From Desulfobulbaceae bacterium (GTDB lineage: Bacteria > Desulfobacterota > Desulfobulbia > Desulfobulbales > Desulfocapsaceae): 5,030 nt of DNA. Numbering within the stretch: position 1 is the first letter of the stretch; every line of letters begins with the position of its first letter. Shown here piece by piece: positions 1-5,030 of the stretch. The translations under genes and the position numbers were made by a program. The DNA is taken from contig DOMU01000100.1 in NCBI GenBank assembly GCA_003509305.1, forward strand, positions 7,646-12,675. The letters are read 5' to 3'. The notes beneath the pieces were generated by a model. It worked only from the letters and a program-made list of their open reading frames with translations, was not told where the DNA came from and ran no database searches.

Positions 1-29
1 TGCGGGTTCGACCCCCGCTCCGAGCACCA
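1..29 (+). tRNA. tRNA 3' end (partial), probably tRNA-Leu
   Basis: This is the last part of a tRNA gene whose 5' portion lies before the window. Visible are a 5-bp T-stem (GCGGG at 2-6 with CCCGC at 14-18), a 7-nt T-loop TTCGACC (7-13), the 3' acceptor strand TCCGAGC (19-25), discriminator A26 and an encoded CCA (27-29). The anticodon is not in the window, so the isotype is an inference. Discriminator A and close similarity to the 3' end of Escherichia coli tRNA-Leu (UAA) (T-stem GCGGG, acceptor beginning TCCG) favour Leu. The missing 5' acceptor strand should read GCTCGGA. Confidence 0.85.
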
Positions 30-54
30 AAGAACATCAACGGTTTGCCAGCTT

Positions 55-852
55 GTGCCCCATTTTCCCGACGCCATCCTTATCGTCATCGCCGCCATGT
101 TCGGCGCCATTGTTGGCAGTTTCCTGAATGTGGTCATCTTGCGCCTGCCCGGCGGCACGGCTTCAATCGTCTATCCGGCCTCGCGTTGCCCGCGTTGCCT
201 GCGCCCGCTGTCCTGGTACGATAACATTCCCGTTGTCAGCTATCTGTTTTTGCGCGGGCGCTGCCGCCATTGCCGGGAGAAAATCTCGCTCCAGTATCCG
301 GCGGTGGAATTGGCTATGGCTTTTTTCAGCGCGGCGCTGGTATGGAAGTTCGGCCTGACTGTGACCAGTGCCGGTTTCTTTCTGCTTGTCGCCGCCCTGC
401 TCGTGATCAGCGTCATCGACATCCACCGGCAAATCATCCCTGACATCATCAGCCTGCCGGGTATCGCCGCCGGTTGTTTGTTTGCCATTGTCAGTGGCCA
501 TATCACCTGGCAGGATTCGCTCTTCGGTATCCTGTTCGGTGGCGGCATCTTTTACGCCGTGGCCGGATTGTATCAGTTTCTGCGTAATAAAGAGGGCATG
601 GGTGGCGGCGATATTAAACTGTTGGCCATGCTCGGCGCCTTTCTCGGCTGGCGGTCGCTGCCCTTCATCATTTTGGCCAGTTCTTTGGCTGGATCAATTA
701 TCGGCCTCTCCCTCATCGCTCTCGGCAAACGCCCGGCGGCGGCACGGATCCCCTTTGGGCCATATCTGGCCGCGGCGGCGATTGTCTATCTGTTCTTCGC
801 CACCGAAATCCAGGTCGGGCTGCGCGCCTACCTTCACGGCCAGTGGCCGTAA
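55..852 (+). CDS. pilD: Type IV prepilin peptidase / N-methyltransferase (PilD family)
   Basis: This inner-membrane aspartic protease cleaves the short leader of type IV prepilins and type II secretion pseudopilins on the cytoplasmic side, and in this family also N-methylates the new N-terminus. The 265-residue product starts with a membrane segment ending in GSFLNVVILRLP (about 21-32). A cytoplasmic tetracysteine domain follows (C45, C48, C70, C73), of the kind linked to zinc binding and the methyltransferase half. Then come about seven hydrophobic segments from residue 82 to 250. The two catalytic aspartates are D122 (in VIDIH) and D186 (in GMGGGDIK), 64 residues apart as in Vibrio cholerae TcpJ. 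The length is slightly below the usual 280-290. The start is GTG at 55 with no clear Shine-Dalgarno sequence. ATG at 97 is a fallback but would cut into the first membrane segment. No pilin assembly genes are next to it; it follows the tRNA by 25 bp and may be read through from it. Confidence 0.95.
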   Translation: MPHFPDAILIVIAAMFGAIVGSFLNVVILRLPGGTASIVYPASRCPRCLRPLSWYDNIPVVSYLFLRGRCRHCREKISLQYPAVELAMAFFSAALVWKFGLTVTSAGFFLLVAALLVISVIDIHRQIIPDIISLPGIAAGCLFAIVSGHITWQDSLFGILFGGGIFYAVAGLYQFLRNKEGMGGGDIKLLAMLGAFLGWRSLPFIILASSLAGSIIGLSLIALGKRPAAARIPFGPYLAAAAIVYLFFATEIQVGLRAYLHGQWP

Positions 853-888
853 ACAGGATTCAGGCATCAGGAAATTACGCCTGCCTGT
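853..888. terminator. Candidate bidirectional terminator between convergent genes
   Basis: An imperfect inverted repeat fills most of the 53-bp gap between the two converging genes. The outer arms are ACAGG (853-857) and CCTGT (884-888). The inner arms are CAGGC (861-865) and GCCTG (879-883). There is a 3-nt bulge at 858-860 and a 13-nt loop. The + side is followed by a T-rich but interrupted tract (889-906), and the - side by only TTTA, so intrinsic termination would be modest. The position fits a shared terminator. The assignment is inferred from structure and context only. Confidence 0.4.
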
Positions 889-905
889 CATTTATCAGTA
901 TTTCT

Positions 906-1241
906 TCATCCCAGCTTGCCTAGCTTCCGTCCGCCTAGAACGTGCATGTGCATGTGGAAAACTTCCTGACCGGCCATCGGGCCATTGTTGAAAATGACGC
1001 GGAAGTCGCCGACGTTATTCTCCTGGGCCAGCTTGGCACCTAGGCGCAAAAGTTTTCCGGCGAGTTTGTCGTCGGCTTCCCGCAGGGCGGTGGTGCTGGC
1101 CAGATGTTTTTTTGGCACGACGAGAAAGTGATAGGGCGCCTGTGGGTCGATGTCCCAGAAGGCGATGACCTCGTCGTCTTCATAAAGTTTTCTCGCCGGG
1201 ATTTCACCTGTCGCGATTTTGCAGAAAACGCAGTTCTCCAT
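906..1241 (-). CDS. hinT: HIT family protein, HinT-like purine nucleoside phosphoramidase
   Basis: This small cytoplasmic histidine-triad protein belongs to the HINT/PKCI branch, whose known members hydrolyse adenosine or guanosine phosphoramidates and aminoacyl-adenylates. From the chosen start it has 111 residues, normal for the family. Features in order: a Cys-x-x-Cys pair near the N-terminus (C4, C7), the FWDIDPQAPYHFLVVPKKH core, the N-N-G-P-x-A-G-Q loop, and the histidine triad HMHMHV (H96, H98, H100; H98 is the expected nucleophile) followed by LGGR. The start is a choice. ATG at 1241 has AGGAG (1250-1254 on the opposite strand) at 8 nt, whereas ATG at 1247 adds two residues (M-N), lies only 2 nt from it, but makes an ATGA overlap with the upstream stop. 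I prefer 1241. The gene is downstream in an operon with the glucan synthase and probably depends on that gene's translation. The C-terminal tail (KLGKLG) is short. The hinT name is by family resemblance; other HIT hydrolases remain possible. Confidence 0.93.
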   Translation of the reverse strand: MENCVFCKIATGEIPARKLYEDDEVIAFWDIDPQAPYHFLVVPKKHLASTTALREADDKLAGKLLRLGAKLAQENNVGDFRVIFNNGPMAGQEVFHMHMHVLGGRKLGKLG

Positions 1242-1243
1242 GT

Positions 1244-3886
1244 TCATTTCTCCTGTCGGGATACGGCGCCCTCGCTGGTCGGTGGCACCGGTTTATAACG
1301 CAGCGGCGGCATCAGGCCAACCAGGCTGGCTGGAAGTCGCGGCATGGCACTGATGATCGAAACCGTCACCGCCGCCAGATAGGGCACGCACTGGATGAAA
1401 AGCACCGCCGCCCAGATGCGGATGTCGAGCAACATGCCATCTTTACGCAAAAGAATCGCTATCATCGACACCAGCAGGGCGACGGCGAAGAATACCTCCT
1501 CGCGGGCGTTGGCCAACGCCCGCAACAGGGCGTTGGCCTGTGCTTTCTTCGGTGTACGGAAGAAGCCGATTTTACTGGTGATGAAACCGGTCAGCATGGC
1601 GCGGGCGATGGTATGCGACAGGGCTAAACCGGCCAGGGCGGCGGCCAGGCTCTGGCGAAAACTTGCCTCAACATTGCGATGGTAGAGGGAAAGCATTTTC
1701 ACAACTTTGAAGACAAAAAGGCTGAGCGGCAGAATGGCGAATAAAATATGCGGCGGATAGATATAATCCGGGAAGATAACCATACCAGCCGACCACAAAA
1801 TGGCCATGACGTTGAAAATCAGGTTGATGCCGTCGGCGAACCAGGGCAGCCATCCCGACCAGAAATGGTAGCGTTGGCCATGGGTCAGCCGCGATGGTTC
1901 CAGGCCCAGAAGTTTCATCATGTGCTGGCGCAGGATGATGACGGCGCCGTAGGCCCAGCGGAAGCGCTGCTTCTTGAAATCGAGAAAGGTATCGGGGATC
2001 AGTCCCTGGCCGAAACTTTGTGGCAGATAGGTGGCGTCGTAGCCCTTCTCGAAGATGCGCAGGCCCAGCTCGGCGTCTTCGGTGATGCACCATTCCGACC
2101 AGCCGCCGACTTCTTCAAGCACGCCACGGCGCACCATGGTCATGGTGCCGTGCTGAATGATGGCGTTGCGCTCGTTGCGCGTGATCATGCCGATATTGAA
2201 AAAACCACGGTATTCGGCGTTGCACATGGCCTTGAAAGCATTCTCGCCACCGTCGCGGTAATCCTGTGGCCCCTGCACAATCGCCATGTTCGGCTGACGA
2301 AATTGCGGCACCATTACTTTCAGCCAGTTTTTCTCGACGATGTAATCGCTGTCGATGACCGCCACCACTTCCGCCTCGGGATTGGTCTCGCGCAAAGCGA
2401 AATTCAAGGCCCCGGCTTTGAAACCGGCGAGCGGCGAGACGTGAAAAAAGCGGAAGCGTTCGCCCAGCTGGCGGCAATGAGCCTCGACCGGGCGCCAGAC
2501 ATTTTCATCCTGGGTGTTGTTGTCGATGACCAGCACCTCGAAATTCGGATAATCAAGCCGGGCCAGGGCGTTAAGCGTTTCTTTCAGCATCTCCGGCGGT
2601 TCGTTGTAGGCCGGGACATGAACCGACACCTTCGGCGCGAAAGCCGGTAAACCGGCTTCGATATTCTCTGGCGCCGCTGGCATTCGCCGCCACTTTTTCG
2701 TCCACATCGCTTCGGCCCATTCATGCGCCTCGGCCATGATAACCAACAGTGCCCCCAGAGCGGCCAGGAACATGACGACACTGACGAGAATCGCCGATGG
2801 ACTCATGTAGCGCTGGGAAAAATCATAGACCACCCAGACAACGAAAATTCCCATCAGATAGGCGATGACGGCGAGAAATCCCTGGCCAGAGGCGTTCAGG
2901 CCGCCACTGTCGCGGAAGAGCAGCAGCAGCAGACCCATCGACAACAGGATGCTGACCATCGCCATCCCCTGCCATCGCGGCACCCCGAATTTCCATTCCC
3001 GGTTGGTATCGAAGACGCCCCAATGACTGCCGGCCTCGCCCTCGATAGATTCCTTCCAGCGCTGGTCGAAGGCCTCCATGATGTAGTAGGAATAGCCTTT
3101 TTCCGCCGCCACATGCAGGAAGCGGCGCAGAAATTTAGCCTCGTTGGTCAAACTGGCGACGGCCTTGCCGTAGGTGCGGCCATTGCTTGGCCAGCCCACC
3201 TCGGAAATGAGAATCGGTTTATCGGGGTACTTCGCCCGCAACTCGCTGTGCAGGTTAATGACATAGTTGATGGCATCCTCAATATCAACGCCTTCCCAGT
3301 ACGGCAGCAGATGGACGGCGATGAAATCGACATGCGCCACCAGCTCCGGATGCTGTAGCCAGATATGATAGGGCTCGGCGCAACTGATCGGCGCCCAGAC
3401 CTGCCGCCGCGCCTGTTCGATATATGCAATCATCCGCTCGACGCTCTGGTCGGTGCGCAAAAGCACCTCGTTACCCACCAGAACGCGGGTAATGTTCTGG
3501 TGATTCTCGCGGAAAACCTCGGCCAGCCTGGCCAGTTCCCGTTCGTTATCCGCCGGGTTGCGGTTAATCCAGGCCCCAAGCGCCACATTCAGATTATGCT
3601 TCGCCGCCAGTTCCGGCACGGCGCCGATGGTGTCCGCGACGGTATAAGTGCGCACGGCGTCCACTTTGCCAGAAAGCAAGGCCAGGTCTCTATCAATCTC
3701 GGCGATGCTGGGATACTGCCCCTTTTCCGCCGACTGGCCATCCTGATAGGGCATGAAGGAGAAACCCTGGATTTTTTCGGGCCACGGCGGCTCGTTGTCG
3801 AGGCGGCCGGCGTTCATCCACATCATCCACAGGGCGACAGAGAGCACCGCCATGGCACAGGTAATAATCAGACGGGAACGGTTCAT
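1244..3886 (-). CDS. ndvB: Membrane beta-glucan synthase with GH17 and GT2 domains (NdvB-like)
   Basis: This 880-residue fusion resembles Pseudomonas NdvB, which makes periplasmic cyclic beta-1,3-glucans. After an N-terminal membrane anchor (about 6-24) comes a GH17 domain (about 38-305), expected in the periplasm. Its acid/base is E140 (in VGNEV) and its nucleophile is E229 (in ISEVGWPS). In this family it acts as a transglycosylase on beta-1,3-glucan rather than a plain hydrolase. Three membrane segments follow (about 307-324, 336-356, 363-384), then a cytoplasmic processive GT2 domain (about 418-660). The GT2 motifs are VPAYNEP (424-430), D455, the DSD motif (512-514) for metal and UDP-sugar, the TED base (D604) and QRFRW (640-644, QxxRW). 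Four or five more hydrophobic segments lie between about 680 and 846. Both catalytic sets are intact. The start at 3886 has only a distant GGAA as Shine-Dalgarno, but no alternative start was seen upstream in frame. UDP-glucose as donor and the beta-1,3 linkage are inferred from the family; beta-1,6 (NdvC-like) activity or linear products cannot be excluded. Confidence 0.93.
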   Translation of the reverse strand: MNRSRLIITCAMAVLSVALWMMWMNAGRLDNEPPWPEKIQGFSFMPYQDGQSAEKGQYPSIAEIDRDLALLSGKVDAVRTYTVADTIGAVPELAAKHNLNVALGAWINRNPADNERELARLAEVFRENHQNITRVLVGNEVLLRTDQSVERMIAYIEQARRQVWAPISCAEPYHIWLQHPELVAHVDFIAVHLLPYWEGVDIEDAINYVINLHSELRAKYPDKPILISEVGWPSNGRTYGKAVASLTNEAKFLRRFLHVAAEKGYSYYIMEAFDQRWKESIEGEAGSHWGVFDTNREWKFGVPRWQGMAMVSILLSMGLLLLLFRDSGGLNASGQGFLAVIAYLMGIFVVWVVYDFSQRYMSPSAILVSVVMFLAALGALLVIMAEAHEWAEAMWTKKWRRMPAAPENIEAGLPAFAPKVSVHVPAYNEPPEMLKETLNALARLDYPNFEVLVIDNNTQDENVWRPVEAHCRQLGERFRFFHVSPLAGFKAGALNFALRETNPEAEVVAVIDSDYIVEKNWLKVMVPQFRQPNMAIVQGPQDYRDGGENAFKAMCNAEYRGFFNIGMITRNERNAIIQHGTMTMVRRGVLEEVGGWSEWCITEDAELGLRIFEKGYDATYLPQSFGQGLIPDTFLDFKKQRFRWAYGAVIILRQHMMKLLGLEPSRLTHGQRYHFWSGWLPWFADGINLIFNVMAILWSAGMVIFPDYIYPPHILFAILPLSLFVFKVVKMLSLYHRNVEASFRQSLAAALAGLALSHTIARAMLTGFITSKIGFFRTPKKAQANALLRALANAREEVFFAVALLVSMIAILLRKDGMLLDIRIWAAVLFIQCVPYLAAVTVSIISAMPRLPASLVGLMPPLRYKPVPPTSEGAVSRQEK
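1250..1254 (-). promoter_or_regulatory. Ribosome binding site of the HIT gene, inside the end of the glucan synthase gene
   Basis: The site reads AGGAG on the minus strand. It lies 8 nt before ATG 1241 and 2 nt before ATG 1247. It sits in the last codons of the upstream gene, whose TGA stop occupies 1244-1246, so ribosomes finishing that gene are placed directly on this start. The spacing is what decides the start in favour of 1241. Confidence 0.7.
1502..1523. repeat. Perfect 22-bp palindrome within the glucan synthase coding region
   Basis: The half-site GCGGGCGTTGG (1502-1512) is followed at once by its exact reverse complement (1513-1523), with no spacer. The 11-base GGGCGTTGGCC at 1504-1514 recurs exactly at 1528-1538. 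In the minus-strand reading frame this encodes residues around 784-795, where an Ala-Asn-Ala pattern occurs twice (ANALLRALANAR). The repeat is therefore partly explained by repeated GCC-AAC-GCC codons. Confidence 0.75.
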
Positions 3887-3888
3887 GA

Positions 3889-3902
3889 TGGAAAATTTTC
3901 CA
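3889..3902. repeat. Perfect 14-bp palindrome just upstream of the glucan synthase start
   Basis: TGGAAAATTTTCCA reads the same on both strands and ends 2 nt from the ATG at 3886. It covers the position where a ribosome binding site should be. With no loop it is unlikely to form an RNA hairpin, so if functional it would more likely be a protein-binding DNA site within the transcribed leader. It does not match an operator known to me, and chance is possible. Confidence 0.6.
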
Positions 3903-3952
3903 GACTGGCAAGGGAATCCGGGTGAAAAACGTTCAGGGAAAAAAACGGCGCT

Positions 3953-3961
3953 ATCATAGCA
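3953..3961 (-). promoter_or_regulatory. Candidate extended -10 promoter for the glucan synthase-HIT operon
   Basis: The minus strand reads TGCTATGAT, which is an extended -10 (TGn) joined to TATGAT, one base from the TATAAT consensus. No good -35 lies 16-18 nt upstream; a TTGACC at 3974-3969 is only 10 nt away. Transcription would begin near 3946 and give a leader of about 60 nt that includes the 14-bp palindrome. This is a motif-based prediction. Confidence 0.45.
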
Positions 3962-4022
3962 GAAAAAAGGTCAACAAGAAAGCACAGCGCGACAATGGTG
4001 CGAGAGCGCTGGCATTGCCTGT

Positions 4023-4051
4023 TTGACTGGCGTGGCGGAATTGCGTAAAAT
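4023..4051 (+). promoter_or_regulatory. Sigma70-type promoter of enolase
   Basis: The -35 TTGACT (4023-4028) and the -10 TAAAAT (4046-4051) are separated by exactly 17 nt. Each hexamer differs from consensus by one base. Transcription should start near 4058 and give a leader of about 57 nt. The strength of the match fits a highly expressed housekeeping gene. Confidence 0.75.
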
Positions 4052-4103
4052 ACGCGGTCGCTGCGCCGGAGAACTTGCTCCCCACCACTCAAAAAAACAT
4101 CAT

Positions 4104-4107
4104 GGAG
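4104..4107 (+). promoter_or_regulatory. Ribosome binding site of enolase
   Basis: GGAG lies 7 nt before the ATG at 4115. This fixes that start over the out-of-frame ATG at 4102, which overlaps the site itself. Confidence 0.75.
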
Positions 4108-4114
4108 AAACAAC

Positions 4115-5030
4115 ATGGCCGCGAAAATCACCGCCGTGCGGGCAATGGAAATTCTTGATTCACGAGGCAATCCCACCGTCCGCGTTTTTGTCACTCTCTG
4201 CGACGGCTCGATTGCCAGTGCTTCCGTGCCCTCTGGCGCCAGCACCGGTGAAAACGAAGCCATTGAGTTGCGCGACGGCGATAAAAAACGCTACCTCGGC
4301 AAAGGTGTACTCAAGGCCGTTGGCCACATCAACGACATCATCGCCCCGGCGGTCATTGGCATGACCGCCATCCAGCAGGCGGCAATCGACTGGAAAATGC
4401 GGGAACTGGATGGCACCGACAATAAATCGAAACTTGGCGCCAACGCCATTTTAGGTGTGTCGATGGCCGTGGCCAGGGCGGCTGCCGACTCGTGCAAGCT
4501 GCCGCTGTATCAGTATCTGGGTGGCGCTGGGGCGCGGCGCATACCGGTGCCGGCGATGAATATCATTAACGGCGGGGCGCACGCCGATAACAGCGTCGAT
4601 TTTCAGGAATTCATGGCCACGCCGGTGGGCGCGCCGACGTTCAGTGAGGGGCTGCGCTCAATCGCCGAAACCTTTCATCATCTGAAGAAGATTTTGAAAT
4701 CGAGGAATCTCGCCACCAGCGTCGGCGACGAGGGCGGTTTCGCGCCGAACCTGCCGTCGAACGAAGCGGCAATGGATGTCATTCTTGAGGCTATTGAAGC
4801 CGCCGGTTATAAGGCGGGTAAAGATATTGCCATTTCGCTCGACAGCGCCGCCAGCTCGTTCGCCACCGATCTGAAAGGCGCCTATGACCTGAAAAAATCC
4901 GGCGGTGGCGCTAAAAGCCGCGAGCAGATGCTGGCCATGTGCGAAGCCTGGGTCAATAAATACCCGATCGTCACCTGGGAAGACCCCTTCGCCGAAGAGG
5001 ATTGGGACGGCTTCAAAGCCTTCACCGCCA
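4115..5030 (+). CDS. eno: Enolase (phosphopyruvate hydratase), 3' end cut by window
   Basis: Enolase converts 2-phosphoglycerate to phosphoenolpyruvate in glycolysis and the reverse in gluconeogenesis. It is cytoplasmic, magnesium-dependent, and part of the RNA degradosome in some bacteria. The 305 visible residues begin [22 protein letters not shown], the standard N-terminus, so the start is secure. Seen are the mobile loop PSGASTG (39-45), the ENKSK-like segment [12 protein letters not shown] (102-113), [15 protein letters not shown] with H156, substrate-site E165 (FQEFM) and E206 (GDEGG), and metal ligands D243 (SLD) and E289 (WED). About 125 residues remain outside the window, including the third metal ligand and the catalytic lysine. 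The metal-ligand segment reads [10 protein letters not shown], more like the yeast enzyme than the EDG form of Escherichia coli. It is divergent from the glucan synthase operon, with its own strong promoter. Confidence 0.98.
   Translation, partial: MAAKITAVRAMEILDSRGNPTVRVFVTLCDGSIASASVPSGASTGENEAIELRDGDKKRYLGKGVLKAVGHINDIIAPAVIGMTAIQQAAIDWKMRELDGTDNKSKLGANAILGVSMAVARAAADSCKLPLYQYLGGAGARRIPVPAMNIINGGAHADNSVDFQEFMATPVGAPTFSEGLRSIAETFHHLKKILKSRNLATSVGDEGGFAPNLPSNEAAMDVILEAIEAAGYKAGKDIAISLDSAASSFATDLKGAYDLKKSGGGAKSREQMLAMCEAWVNKYPIVTWEDPFAEEDWDGFKAFTA

Noticed and set aside
1..29. tRNA 3' end as an integration (att) site
   Set aside because: No integrase, direct repeat of the tRNA end or mobile gene follows; the next gene is a housekeeping-type prepilin peptidase.
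1748..3925. Long open frames on the plus strand opposite the glucan synthase (1748-2650, 2723-3358, 3365-3925)
   Set aside because: They lie antisense to a gene with intact GH17 and GT2 motifs throughout. Their products show no recognisable domain and look like shadows of its codon usage.
3953..3974. TTGACC with TATGAT on the minus strand as a full -35/-10 pair
   Set aside because: The spacer is only 10 nt, too short for sigma70. Only the extended -10 reading is kept.
4068..4081. Small hairpin GGAG/CTCC in the enolase leader as a riboswitch or attenuator
   Set aside because: A four-base-pair stem with no terminator or conserved riboswitch core is not enough support.
4102..4158. Short out-of-frame ATG reading frame (18 codons plus stop) overlapping the enolase start
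   Set aside because: It has no ribosome site of its own and begins on the enolase Shine-Dalgarno. It is most likely a chance ATG.
3883..4263. Minus-strand open frame across the divergent intergenic region
   Set aside because: It overlaps the enolase start and promoter, has no recognisable domain, and runs antisense to a well-supported gene.

Overview
The window is ordinary chromosomal sequence, of moderately high GC content, from a Gram-negative proteobacterium. A gammaproteobacterium is the best guess: it has a type IV prepilin peptidase with a tetracysteine domain, a Pseudomonas NdvB-like membrane glucan synthase, and a tRNA 3' end close to that of enterobacterial tRNA-Leu. The genus cannot be fixed from this sequence alone. 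No phage, transposon, CRISPR, toxin-antitoxin or defence features were seen.

Layout: (1) 1-29 is the 3' end of a tRNA, probably Leu, with encoded CCA. (2) 55-852 (+) is a complete prepilin peptidase (PilD family). (3) 853-905 is a short convergent gap holding an imperfect inverted repeat, a possible two-way terminator. (4) 906-1241 (-) is a HIT-family (HinT-like) nucleotide phosphoramidase. Its start is fused to the end of (5) 1244-3886 (-), a large GH17-GT2 membrane protein of the NdvB beta-1,3-glucan synthase type. These two genes form a translationally coupled operon read right to left. (6) 3887-4114 is a divergent intergenic region with a good sigma70 promoter for enolase, an extended -10 candidate for the glucan synthase operon, and a 14-bp palindrome just before the glucan synthase start. 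(7) 4115-5030 (+) is enolase, cut by the window edge after about 305 of roughly 430 codons.

Functionally, the glucan synthase is expected to polymerise glucose at the cytoplasmic face with its GT2 domain and to remodel (branch or cyclise) the product in the periplasm with its N-terminal GH17 domain. The prepilin peptidase serves type IV pili or type II secretion encoded elsewhere. Enolase is the glycolytic 2-phosphoglycerate dehydratase and an RNA degradosome partner in some bacteria. No clearly undescribed system is visible. The most unusual points are the coupling of a HinT-like gene to a glucan synthase, and two perfect palindromes, one at the glucan synthase start and one inside its coding region.
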